A DNA stretch of 64,000 nucleotides from Antedon bifida (Eukaryota; Echinodermata; Crinoidea; Comatulida; Antedonidae). This document shows positions 38,301 to 49,290 of the stretch, in pieces. The notes under the pieces were generated by a model. The model saw nothing but the letters and a program-made list of their open reading frames with translations, was not told where the DNA came from and made no database searches. Numbering within the stretch: the first letter of the stretch is position 1; each line of letters starts with the position of its first letter. The DNA lies in contig OY727094.1 in NCBI GenBank assembly GCA_963402885.1, positions 34,040,501 to 34,104,500 of the forward strand. Reading direction: 5' to 3'. The translations under genes were made by a program, and so were the position numbers.

Positions 38301-38972
38301 TTAGGGAGAAGGTATATATCACAGGATGAGCTATACGTACCAAGTCATATTAAGAAAGAATGGCATGATGTTGTCTTGGTAACACCTGTCAATCTCTCCG
38401 AGGCACGTGCGCAGCGTTTCTTCTGATGTCGTATCTTTTGGAACACCCTATGAATAAAGAAAAAAAATTCCCTTAATGACAACAACTTAATTCTATTTAA
38501 ATCAGAAATGTTTATATTGTATTAATCTTTATCAATATTTAATATGTTACTCTAGATTACAGTTATTTGGTCTGGAATTGGAAATTGTTTCGTAAATATA
38601 AAAACACAGACTTACCCATCGCAAGTCACATTCAACAAGATGAAGTCTTCGTTTTTCACACCACTGACGTAAATCGGGAAACACCTAAAAAAGACAAATG
38701 AATTTTAAATGTTCAAATTCTATATATTGGATTTAGTTAGATTCTTTTGCTTATGACATCGACTTTTACTGTACCTCTTTAACTAAAACTTCTCTCTCCG
38801 CATGAAAATCACGAAACGTTGAAGAAACAAAGATGCGTACAGTCTTCCATCCGGACCTCTTTACGACTGGTTTGTCTCGGTGTCTCTTAATATCAATTGT
38901 CTTACGAGCGCTCTCCCACTGTTGGCCAACATCGTACTTGTAGTCGTAACTGTTTGAAGCCCCGCATCCCAT
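29350..38972 (-). CDS. DUF4062-NACHT-TPR protein, tandem copy B, 1016 aa, 23 exons
   Basis: Exons in transcript order: 38972-38775, 38684-38616, 38447-38341, 38249-38116, 37851-37718, 37502-37404, 35895-35746, 35488-35352, 35139-35028, 34743-34636, 34376-34203, 33701-33514, 33429-33248, 32883-32718, 32626-32518, 32200-32072, 31810-31695, 31498-31366, 31138-31022, 30770-30627, 30293-30213, 29820-29662, 29454-29350. Phases match throughout and no stop interrupts the frame. MGCGAS suits dual acylation and membrane attachment. DUF4062 covers about 45-150, P-loop GGPGTGKS is at 315-322, Walker B (VILLVDALNQ) at 407-416, and TPR-like helices fill 690-1016 (AGEYSVAKGYIDVALNIEEE, WYNKAYEQCEQAYG). This architecture is that of NPHP3-, TTC41- and DDB_G0287407-like STAND NTPases, in which the TPRs bind partners. 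A ciliary role is inferred from the X-box and acylation signal only. Confidence 0.88.
29876..30038. mobile_element. MITE family 1, copy 8, flanked by TTAA on both sides
   Basis: TTAAGCTCTGTCTACACTAG at the left and GATAGTGTAGACAGAGCTTAA at the right. TTAA abuts both ends, which suggests the target site. It lies in the intron between copy B exons 21 and 22. Confidence 0.88.
30415..30605. repeat. dispersed repeat, copy B counterpart of 20005-20190
   Basis: GGCCTGAGGCGTAGAGATGC, CTAAGTGGCCCTCCAACACT and CCTCTGGGACTGGCTCAGGG parallel the copy A intron. It sits just downstream of exon 20, in the same intron as in copy A. Confidence 0.65.
34405..34562. repeat. 40-bp tandem repeat, about 4 copies
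   Basis: GAATTAGGTGTAAATGCGGC followed by TTTAATAATAGTATCAGTTA repeats every 40 bp, with substitutions. It lies in the intron between copy B exons 10 and 11 and is absent from the same intron in copy A. Confidence 0.85.
36555..36720. mobile_element. MITE family 1, copy 9
   Basis: AGCACTGTCTACACTATCAA at the left and GATAGTGTAGACAGAGCTTA at the right, with full interior including TGTCCATATATGGGCACA. It lies in the intron between copy B exons 6 and 7. Confidence 0.88.
36978..37044. repeat. perfect 27-bp palindrome arms with a 13-bp loop
   Basis: Left arm 36978-37004 (starts AAAGCTTAGTTCGCACTAGG) and right arm 37018-37044 are exact complements. The loop is GCAAGGTTCTTGT. It lies in the long intron 6 of copy B. 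The ends resemble the larger inverted repeats at 45588-45716 and 46880-47010. Confidence 0.92.
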
Positions 38973-39507
38973 AGCTGGCAGGTTTTATAGCTAATGACAG
39001 TAACTGAAAAAAATGTTTTTCTTATTAATTATCAGACTTATATAATAGCCTAGCTAGCTAGGCCTATAGATAGTATATTTTTATTGATGATTTTGTAAAT
39101 AAGCGAATGTCTTCTTCTGTCAAGCTACTGTACTACCCTAATACTAATATAGCATGCATCCATGGTATGTTCATGTATGTAAGCTTACTACTTAGGCCTA
39201 CAATCAATGTAGCTTAGTGCAAACTGTAAGCCTACGACGAAGCACAGTCGGTTTTGTGTAAGCATAGCTTTTATAGTACAGTAGTAGAGACTTTTTGACA
39301 GCCTAGGCCCTAGGCCTAGCCTACTCTCATTTTAAAAACAAACCAAAACAAGGACATTATTTTAGTTAGAGAGCACAAACAAAGCACATTACGCTAAAAA
39401 ATGTATTAATTCGACTCATCTAACCTGTAATTTAACCTTAATAATATAACATAGCACAATGTTCCGGCTTAAAAAAAGAAAAATGTCATCACTTAAAAAT
39501 AATAAAT

Positions 39508-39521
39508 ATCACCGTAGCAAC
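39508..39521 (-). promoter_or_regulatory. X-box (RFX site) upstream of copy B
   Basis: ATCACCGTAGCAAC fits the consensus RYYNYY-N(1-3)-RRNRAC and lies 536 bases upstream of the copy B start codon. It differs from the copy A site at one base only, a position where any base is allowed. The flanking GCAACTGGACTC is also shared (GCAACTGAACTC in A). Confidence 0.6.
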
Positions 39522-39664
39522 TGGACTCAATATCGACCTAGGCCTCCTACCTATATTGTAAAAACCAGGCCAAGCGTAGCAGCCGGATTTATTCAATAAA
39601 ATTACATCTCGCAATCACACATGTCGCATTTTCGAGTAACAGCGCACCCATTGTGAATTTGGAA

Positions 39665-39701
39665 ACGTAAGAGGGCGTATGTGTAATCTGGTTGCCGAAG
39701 A
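39665..39701. promoter_or_regulatory. upstream block conserved between copies A and B
   Basis: GGCGTATGTGTAATCTGGTT then GCCGAA matches GGCGTATGTGCACTCTGGTT then CCCGAA at 27036-27066. Both lie 120-160 bp beyond the X-box. It shows that the duplication included the upstream region and that this block diverged slowly. It may be promoter or 5' UTR sequence. Confidence 0.45.
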
Positions 39702-41197
39702 ATAAATATTCTTAGCTTAATATTTTGAAACATTTTTAATTCAATTTCTTTTATTTCGGAATATTTTATCCATATAAACAGAAATAGAAAAAAGAAAATT
39801 TGCAAACTCTAAGCTTAAATATAGAATACTTCTCCATCGACAATACTATGGAGCATTATTATTATATTTGCAAACCCAGCAACAAGACCTACAACTATAT
39901 TCAACATACGTTGCATGAAACCATTATAGATTTTCGCATATACTCATTAAAAGAAGGGACGCCATGTTCAATAAACATTACACTACTACTTCTAGAGACA
40001 TTCATTATACGGTATACTTCTATCATGCAATCCGACCGTTCACCGGCCTGTAAATAATCCAAATATCTGATGATTATTCTTTTGTAATAATTCCCTCATT
40101 CAATTTCGACTGATAAATAAAATACATAAGATAAATCATGATGATGAAAATACCTTTTTTTGTATGTGATGCATTTATTCTATATTTTTCGATTTCTATA
40201 AATTGATCGCAACAAAAATACAAAATCGAATGCCATCAGTTTAAAACGTCTAATAATTTATTTGAATGACACACTTTTTGAAGATCGGACCAGAGTAATT
40301 AAAATGAAGTAAAAAAAAGATTAGGCATATTTACAAGAAAACTTACAAAATATAAAAAAAATGTAACAAAAGTAATAATAAGAACTAGCATTTCCAATTC
40401 TCGAGCCCGTTGGTGACGAATTAATCGATCAAGCGGCAACTTATAGGAAGACAGTTGAATCAAGAACATTTGTTGGTCTATTTTCTATTTCATTAATAAA
40501 TCGGTTCCAACATAAATTGCATTCTGGAGTGTTGATTTTATTTGAATTTATTAGGAAAATCATCATAATCAAAATACATACAAAGTTATAACATAAATTA
40601 CTGACATTACAAATAAATATATTTATAAAAGATTCCATAAGGTAGCCCAAAAAGTTTATTAGCTTATTTCCGTTGGAATCCAAACATTTGAAAATATTAT
40701 GACGCTTTGATATATCGGCATGATTGACATATTTATGGGTTAATCAACCGTTATTATTCAGAATAAAGCTGTATTCATTACTTTCAAAGTGCACTTGATT
40801 TTTTAAAGGAACGATTTGTTTTCGGTCATTTAACGGTCCACCAGCGTACTAAGAACGTTAAAATCGGACAAGTGAAAATTGTCCTTAGCCTATGTCAATA
40901 TCCTTTGTGCTTAACTTTTGGACGTGGAGAGTGAAAGTCACCCTGGAGCAATTTTCAGCAGCAACTCGACTCCGAAATTTAACCATTGCCAGTAAGAAAT
41001 GCTAGTACCCTCGCTTTCAAAAGAATTAATATAGTTAAAATAGTATATATAGACAGATAATTTGCCCGTATGCGTAGGCCTAATAGACTGTATAGTAATA
41101 ACAAGTGTAAAATGTAGGCATGCATCGCTAAACAGGAGGAATTACAGTTAAAGTTGCGGCATTTGTGACCATCATAGCAAAGTACAATCAATAATAA

Positions 41198-41346
41198 AGC
41201 TCTGTCTACACTATCAAACTTTATGTGACGAAACAATGTGATATGCCCCTCTATAGACATGATGATGTCATATCACTACCGTATTTGGGCATATCACTAC
41301 CATATTTGGGCACATCACACTACTTTGATAGTGTGGACAGAGCTTA
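41198..41346. mobile_element. MITE family 1, copy 10
   Basis: AGCTCTGTCTACACTATCAA at the left and GATAGTGTGGACAGAGCTTA at the right, with the usual interior. Confidence 0.87.
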
Positions 41347-41567
41347 ACACAGATTGTATATCAACGTCCGATCAATTATTTCGATCACAATGTGTGAAAA
41401 TCAAGACTATTCGATTGGAAAATGAAATTCAGTTATTTTCAGTGATACGGTATTATGAACAGAACAATTCAGTTGTAACGCGGAATTTAGATAACTATAG
41501 GCTGGGCACACTAACAATTCCATGATTGGAATTTGTGTTATGAACAAAATTGAACTTTCAAACATAC

Positions 41568-42003
41568 CGTAAATCTTCTAATTGTAACTCTGTGTTATTA
41601 TTTTTTGATTGTTTTTTAGGGTGGGTTACTAGTAGAAAGGGGTTACTATTAGAGTGGGTTACTATTACTAATCTTAATTAGGCACCTGAAAAAAGTAACC
41701 CATCCCAACTTTTCCGGTCAGCAACTCATAGCAAAATAATAAAACAGTTATACCGTACGATCGAATAAACAGATTTGTTTGAACTCTAACTTTATTTTAT
41801 AAACTCAAAAACACTCAATCCTCCCCCCACTCCCGATATCAACATACATTATCTCCTTATTTTCAAAATACGGCCATGAGTCTTCATAATGTCATTTTGT
41901 CAATAGTTTTTGTTACTCTAATAGTAACCCCCATGGGTTAGTAGAGTAGTGGGTTATTATTATAGATTTACTTATAAGGTGGGTTACTATTAGAAGATTT
42001 ACG
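41568..42003. mobile_element. MITE family 2, about 436 bp
   Basis: CGTAAATCTTCTAATTGTAAC at the left is matched by GTTACTATTAGAAGATTTACG at the right. Inside are repeated GGGTTACTATTAGA words in both orientations. No coding potential. Probably a non-autonomous DNA element. Confidence 0.75.
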
Positions 42004-42079
42004 TTACTATCAACTAAACACCAAGTATGATCTAAAAAGATTGATACACGGAACAGGGAACAGGAAACTAGAAACAGAA

Positions 42080-42625
42080 TACATCGACAGGCATAATATT
42101 ATAGAAAAGAACAAAGAAATGAAATGGAGATGTGCAGGGCATATACCAATAACTCAGGGTGGACCAAGAGGCTGAGAATGGAAACCAAGAAACGGTAAAG
42201 ATATGAAATGGAGATGGGCAGGGCATATACCAAGAACTCAGGATGGACCAAGAGGCTCAGAATGGAAACCAAGAAACGGTAAAGATATGATGGAGATGGG
42301 CAGGGCATATACCAAGAACTCGGGATGGACCAAGAGGCTCAGAATGGAAACCAAGAAACGGTAAAGATATGAAATGGAGATGGGCAGGGCATATACCAAG
42401 AACTCAGGATGGACCAAGATCAGAATGGAAACCAATAAACGGTAAAGATATGAAATGGAGATGGGCAGGGCATATACCAAGAACTCAGGATAATGGGATG
42501 GACAAGAGGCTCAGAATGGAAACCAAGAAACGGTAAAGAAATGGACAAGAATGGCATATGAAAAGAAAACGGAAACTGCTGGAGGAGGGCTTCAACAAAC
42601 AATGGATGGGCACAGCCTGATGAAT
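42080..42625 (+). mobile_element. LINE reverse-transcriptase C-terminal fragment amplified as an 84-bp tandem repeat
   Basis: The forward frame gives KWRWAGHIPRTQDGPRG and SEWKPRNGKDM, resembling the KWRWAGHIAR...W.PR.GKR stretch found near the C-terminus of many non-LTR reverse transcriptases. About five copies of an 84-bp (28-codon) unit occur between 42119 and 42545, some with small deletions that shift frame. A final non-repeated segment reads on as the next part of the same protein type. Minus-strand open frames here are shadows. Confidence 0.75.
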
Positions 42626-43261
42626 ATTGAGAGGCGTGAGAGTCAAATCCAACACACTCACAATAAAACGGGTCGCCATCTTATATAATACCTCTGTGGT
42701 ACGAGTATCTGTAAGCTGACACATAACCTAAAACCAAAAACAAAAGATCGAACCAAAAGGAATTTGCTTTTGAAACTTTAAATATTCAAAGTTAGCTCTT
42801 CGTGTTAACAATCAACTTTTTTTTTCTATTTTTGAAAAAAAAAAATGTTATAGTATATTAAAAGTTAATAACATGTCAACATTTACTAAACATACCGGTA
42901 CTGTTAATGAACATACTAGTTTATATACTTTTAAAAAAATGTTCAGACTCTCATTTATTTTATTTCAATCCAAATTCAATTCAATTTTTCGGAAACAAGT
43001 CCATATCAGCAATAATACAAATGATAATACAAACACATTCGACTACAGACAATGTTTGAAAAGTACTGTAAACATAGAGTATGAGAATTAACAAGTGATA
43101 ATAGCAATGGCAATCTTAGTTTTAAAATTAAAGATAGATTTCAATTAACCATTAACCAAAGAGAGTTTTCCTTTAAAAGTGTTGTTGTTAATGTTTGTGC
43201 TTATAAGTGTTATTTGTGTTGTATCTATGGTTGTTTTTGTTGGGGCAAGGATCGGATATGA

Positions 43262-43880
43262 CGTCGTTGTTATAAAGAATAATTCCGGGTTCATGATCTC
43301 TTCCCACACCTTTGAATGTTATTTTGACGATGCTTTCCTTCATCTTTTTAAAGTCTCTGATATCAATCTAACCCAACAAGGCTCTTTCTTCTTTTCTTCT
43401 ATTAATTCTAACCTTTCCAAACATCTCTGCTCCATGTTCACTCCAAATTCTTCAATTCATTATCATCATACCCGTATTTGTTCAAAATTACATATTCCAA
43501 CCCATAAAACCAACCACTTTCAACACAACATTCGGTATTCCGGACCCACTTTTTGGACCGATCTGCCACTCCCCATCTTAAACTCTGTTTCTAGCAAATC
43601 ATTTTTATCTAAACTTAAAAGTCACCTTTTCCTCGGTCAATTTTTTATTTTATTTTACTTATTTTTTTTTTATTTTTTATTTATTTATTATTTATTTTTT
43701 TTTAAATGTTCATTGTCTATGTCTGTAATAGGTACGTCCTCCACAAGATGTGTCTTTCATCTTTCTGGGCGTTTACCTTCTTCTTTCGAAATTTTGTTTA
43801 CATATATAGTATTCATTGAAATCTATTTTTTATATGAAATTTGAAACTAAATGTTGCTTAGAATTGAATTGAATTGAATA
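43262..43880 (+). mobile_element. 5'-truncated LINE, reverse-transcriptase C-terminus and 3' tail
   Basis: A 221-codon frame (43179-43844) contains HNIRYSGPTFWTDLPLPIL and SFLSKLKSHLFLG, matching the N.RYSGP..W..LP..I and F..KLK..L pattern that closes many non-LTR reverse transcriptases. The downstream sequence ends in GAATTGAATTGAATTGAATA, a simple-repeat tail typical of CR1/L2-type elements. The catalytic core is absent. The hydrophobic start of the frame is probably unrelated leader sequence. It is not a host gene. Confidence 0.75.
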
Positions 43881-45587
43881 ATATCAAATAAAGATCGAAA
43901 CGTTGAATTATGGCTTGCCTGTCGTTTCCATTTTAAAGCAAAATCGTGTTGTTTTTTAGATAAACCATCACTACGGTTGTTTGATCATATAAACCAATTA
44001 CGTAGTAATAATGATTGCCTCGAATAACCGAATGCTTTAATGACTTTAAATATTAAATGAATTGATTGTTCCATGATATTATCGACATAGATGTTTCTAA
44101 AATTTGCCAAAGGCCTACAATGGGTATTCGTAAATTTATAAAGTAAAATAAGTAGTGAAAATATGGAAAACTGACCATAACAGAAACTGATAGAGGGCTG
44201 GCTAGGGCTATGTATTGTCCCCTAAAAACATGAACAATTAAGATTAATAAAATAAAAAACGTTAAATATACCATTTGGCAGTTTTAATAGTTATTAATTC
44301 TTCTGTAAAAAAAAATATTATTTCACTAAAAAGACAAAAAACAGGTAATTTTAACCAAAACCCATTGTCTGACAGATACTGTAAGTATTTTTTGCTTTAA
44401 TTTACATTTTTTTCAGGTGAATTATTTTTTTGCGATCCAGTTTTTGGTCAAAGTGATCATAACTAGGTGACATTAAAATGGCATGGGGAAATGCAGAATT
44501 CATGCAACGCTCTTTATTTGTAATGTGGCAATTTTATAAAAGTAATTGATTATTCATCATTTTCCTACTTCAACGTTGCTGTAGAGATACGTACGTACTA
44601 CGTCAATAGAACCTCTACGAAATATAAACTCAAATCAATTGTAATACATAACATATGGGTCAGCCAGAGTCAGCCCTTCATATTAAAAAATAATATACAT
44701 TATTCGTGTGTTTATACTATATCGCAAGGTACATCGAAAGTAAACACAATGAAAATGACATGTTTACAGAACGCGATAAGCTTATGCAAACGATTTCACT
44801 GAAAAATGCATAATCATGAAGAAAGCAAGTCTGATGAAAATATTTTTTTAGCTCCGTCTCTCCCTGGTGCGTGACGTGGCAGTGGTAGCCTACGGCGCAT
44901 GCTCGGTTTAAGGTTCAGAACCATTATAGATTTCTCCGGTTTCATGTTCAATTGTAAAATTGTTGTAGGTCTATTCATGAACGAAAAATAAAGAACAGTA
45001 TTCAGAGTTCAATAAACAATTGCCACCCACGCGTTAAAAATGATTTACGATGTATGACTAAATAAAGCTTTTATAAAAGTTATGACTGGCTTATACTTCC
45101 CGTTCTAAAAGCTTAAAATGTGGCTGTTCGTAATAGTGGTTTTCTGCGACTCCACTCACATATTTTTAAAAATATAACGTGTGCATATAGTACTTAGATT
45201 TCTTATTAAAATTAGTCGCATCATACGTGACGACACGCGCGTATTATACTGCTTTCTAGAGTGGTACGTGATAATTATCTAATTTTGGAAGCGTAGAAAA
45301 TTGTGAAAATTACAATAATAAAGTAAAACCGTTCGCATTTGCGTCTGTCACTTCTCTATCTCACGCTAAGATCTCGATTATACAGAATAAAATAAGCGCA
45401 TTGTGTCAATTGATACTTATCAATGTAATATACTTATGTTCTGACGGGAAGTATAATATGTTTTGAAATAAAAAAGTAATTTCCTTATTCTGACAAATGA
45501 ACATGAGTTGTAATTCGAGCCAAGAAGATAAAAAATGAAATATCAAATTGTTTACCAAGCTAACATTTTTTAGTATGTTGCGTAAAT

Positions 45588-45716
45588 CTTGGTTCCCATA
45601 GTAATAGTAAGTAATTTGACCAATCACGACGCGATGGATTCGAACTGTCGCTTGTCATTGGCCAACTTGCGTTGCGGCGTACGCGCTAAGTTCAAGTGGG
45701 AACCAAGCTTAGTGGA
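45588..45716. mobile_element. inverted-repeat MITE, family 3
   Basis: TCTTGGTTCCCATAGT at the left and GTGGGAACCAAGCTTA at the right. The core contains GACCAATCACGACGCGATGG. The ends are related to those of the elements at 36978 and 46880. A similar core (GACCAATCACAGTGATGAAT) occurs near 32350. Confidence 0.5.
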
Positions 45717-46879
45717 ACTGATCGGAAAATATAATCTATCATTGAAGAAATAGTGTTTTCCAATTGGCACTTTCTTGCTATTTTACTTTACCATTTTAAT
45801 TTAGCTTTCCTGCTTTTTATTTTTATCTCCATTGATATCCATTCAGGTTACAATACCCACATTTTTCCATATTTTCTTTTAATTGTCTTTGTAGTCATGG
45901 CAGAGAGTGTCATATAAAGTTATGTGCTGCTATATAGGATAAATTATGATTCATTCATTTATTTATCTATTGTTGAAAATCAATTTCCATAACGTATGTG
46001 GTAATAAAAACACAAGAAACAGCACAATAGAATATAAATTAAAGAAGTAAAAAATGATATAAAAGTTTAAAAAGTTGATTTTTTAACTTTAAAACAAACA
46101 TGACTAACTTAAGGACAGAAAAAAATATGACAAAGATAGAAACTGTAGTAGTAAATACGTTTTCTAAAAATGTAAAAAAAAAGGTTTCAATGACATTCAA
46201 AGTGGAAAACACAAAATAAATTAAAACGATGAAATGAAATGGTAACAAAACATGATAGGCCTAAATTAACGGATTTTTTACCATGAACTAACTAACTATA
46301 TTTAATATGTAACATTATATAGGCCTATAATATTTTAATTTCCTGTTAGGAATCTACTGATTGAACACCGTGTTCGTCAACAGTTTTGTTTGTTACATGC
46401 ATTTATTGATGTAAAATATTATCTAGGCCGTTGGAAATAGAATCAATTGATCAATTGAAGCGTAACATCCCGGCGAGGATCAACAACAAAAACAGCAATT
46501 CTTCACATTTTGGATCAGTTCCAAATTCGGTGAAAATGTTTAATAGGCTTATGATTTTGCTAAAATGCATTTTGAGGTTTCGTGTAACTTGGCATTTGTT
46601 GAACTTAAAATTTTGTGTCTCAAACAGGTCACGGGCTTTAAATAGATTACGGTATAAGTTTAACCTAATTGTATAACTCTATTAATTATTTAAATATAAT
46701 TGGGAACAACATCTCTATATGGGAACAATATGACACACAGGGATTCTTCTGAACAACAAATATTTTAATAATATTTCTTATAAAAAAATGAAAATATTAC
46801 TTTGTGTGTAATATCACAGACAATAGAAGATATAAGGCCTAAATTAAAAACAAAAAAAAAGGATTAATTAAAAGAGGTG

Positions 46880-47010
46880 TAAAGCTAATTTTCCACTAGG
46901 CGAATTTAAAATATTCATGTTTCCATTTTCCAAAATCCCAAATACGCATGCGTATAACTGACGCTTTCGATACGCGCGAACAAAATTCACCTAGTGGAAA
47001 ATCGGCTTAA
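46880..47010. mobile_element. inverted-repeat MITE, family 3 related
   Basis: AAGCTAATTTTCCACTAGGC at the left is matched by CACCTAGTGGAAAATCGGCTT at the right. The spacer contains ACGCATGCGTATAAC. About 130 bp, no coding potential. Confidence 0.6.
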
Positions 47011-48168
47011 ATGTAGGCTAATATGTCAATATAATTTCTTAGAAGACCGATGTAATTCCAATTCATGTATGTGAATTGTTATTTTGGGGTTTTATTGTTC
47101 CTGTTTTCTTTTCCCGTTAGGCCTATAAGCCATAAACTAAATTTGTTTATATTATATTGTATGAGAATAATTGCGTTGCTGCCTGATGTTATCTTCGCGT
47201 GTCGTCACACAACGGCGTCTGTATTGAATTAATTCTCCTCTCGGCTTATGTTAATTACCATGTGTCTGTTTATCTGCTGAAGACTCCGATATCTACTCAA
47301 TCTCTATTATCGATTTTGTTATCGTTTTACCGTATACTCATAGAATGTGAACTCGCTCTGAAACAATAATTGAAACACTTCTTAGTTTGTATAATATGCT
47401 GAGTTCAAGAAACATACCAAATGTAAATATCACACAGTACATTGTCTAATAAAACTATATCGTGTTGCACTCAAAATATATCATGACCCGCCGAACCATA
47501 TGTTTCTTTGTTGTTAAAACCTAGGTCATAATTTTACACCACGTGCACGTGTTGTCGATTTAAAAATTCGTTTGTGCCAACTATGAATATTAACACGTCG
47601 GGTGTCTCAAGAACGTACATTTGTAACTATGTTATTTCATTTTAAAGATGTGTATTTAAATTTTACTGCACTTTTACACAATTTTTGTCCTTTTTTTTAA
47701 TCGACATCTATGTTATGTAGGCCAATAGTTTTATTTAAGTAAATTATTTAATTTTCTTGTTTAGAATTCTATTTTAACAGTTTGTATTGTATGGAGTGAG
47801 TAGAAACCTTTTCTCACTACTGGTTATTTTTCTTTTGTGACCGAATATATATTATTTTTTTCTTTACTTACGAAGATAATAAGTTTCTTTTATCTTGTGT
47901 CTTGAAGAGATATGAATTTTTTTTATTAAAAATTATAATAAAAGTAAATATTGTGAACATCTTGATAATTATAGTCATGGGCAAAATAAGTTGCAACTTA
48001 TCTCCATGGTAATGTGGTGAAGTTTATGTGAATTATGTTGGTCTAACATGATATTTCTAATGAATTTCTAATTTTTAATGATTTCTTGATGTATGACAAT
48101 TCTGGAAATGTTATATATAAGTAAAGTATATATGTAAAGACTGTGAAAATGTGTTATTTTATTTATTA

Positions 48169-48300
48169 AGCTCTGTCTACACTATCAAACTAGTTTGAAA
48201 ACAAAAAAACTTTACCAAATATAGTAGCAAAATATGGTCCATGTCCATATGGGCACATCACATTTTGTTCACATAAGTTTGATAGTGTAGACAGAGCTTT
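48169..48300. mobile_element. MITE family 1, copy 11 (short)
   Basis: AGCTCTGTCTACACTATCAA at the left and GATAGTGTAGACAGAGCTTT at the right. The interior is shortened and lacks the full double ATATGGTAGTGATATG unit. Confidence 0.85.
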
Positions 48301-48662
48301 AGAGTAAATGATTTGTAGGCCTACCTATGGATTCCTCCTTGGTGTAGCATACAATTGTGGAATAATAGTGGCATTCCTTTGGTTATTATGGCATTCTAAC
48401 GCTGTTTACGCTCCATTTGTCAGTCTGAATTAGATAATGAAGGTTTTAGTGTTAATTTCAAACACAATATTTTAGTCAAACAAAATCAAAATGTCGAATA
48501 TTCAATAAAGGTTGATACCACTTTTGGGTAATCAGAATACTTTTGGCAAGAGTCGGTGCCGGAGCTTGACCAACGGGCAAAAGATCAATTTGAAGACCAG
48601 CGTCTGTGTGTAACTTCACTGAAGAAATACAGATATGTATGATAAAATGGAGGTCCATCATT

Positions 48663-48853
48663 AAACTCTGTCTAACCTTTTTTCTTTTCTTTTTCTTTTA
48701 TTCAATTCAATTCAATCAACCTATCAAACTAATTTGACAAAAAGAGTATGATGTGCCCAAATATGGTAGTGATATGCCCAAATGTGGTAGTAATATGACA
48801 TCATCATGTCCATATGTGATCACATTACATAAAGTTTTATAATGTAGACTTTA
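48663..48853. mobile_element. MITE family 1, copy 12, with an insert
   Basis: AACTCTGTCTAACC at the left, then a pyrimidine tract and ATTCAATTCAATTCAATCAA, then CTATCAAACTAATTTGACAA and a normal interior. The right terminus is decayed (TTTTATAATGTAGAC). Confidence 0.75.
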
Positions 48854-49225
48854 GTGCTTTAGTCTAACAGAAACGCTAGACAGATATAACTTTATGAACG
48901 TATCGTAATAACATGGAATAAAGACTCTTATATATTAATGTAGACAATATTGTCTATTTCCTCATTACAATCTATATGGTTAAAATGTACGTACAGGATC
49001 TGGAATTTGTTTCCCTCTTTTGTGGTGTAAACTACCACTTTAGTTCGTCATAATCACAAATACATATTATAGATGTGCGTTAATATTTCTTATTCTAAAT
49101 TATCATTTTCATTATTTTCTTGAATGTACTCATAATTATGGTAAATAAATAGTAAAACAAAACGCATAAGTACAGTAGCTCATTTTTAATTTTCTTTACA
49201 GTATATCCTTTGTTACAATTATCTT

Positions 49226-49290
49226 CACCTGATGATAGCTAACGCCCGAAGCATGTATTGAGGCAGTTTTGACTTTTTTTCTATCTATCT
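49226..49290 (+). repeat. hammerhead-like repeat motif, degenerate
   Basis: CACCTGATGATAGCTAACGC, then CCGAAGCATGTATTGAGGCA. It matches in layout the motifs at 13870 and 55654 (CCTGATGATG, a short arm, a GAAA-like box, then GAGGCAG). The central arm no longer pairs. Confidence 0.5.

Noticed and set aside
42099..42724. Minus-strand frames rich in PSPSYLYRFLVSILS-type repeats
   Set aside because: They are the reverse complement of the LINE-derived 84-bp repeat, whose forward frame has a recognisable protein match.
43179..43844. 221-codon forward frame as a host membrane protein
   Set aside because: The middle and end match the closing motifs of a non-LTR reverse transcriptase, and the sequence finishes in a simple-repeat LINE tail. 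The hydrophobic parts come from T-rich DNA.
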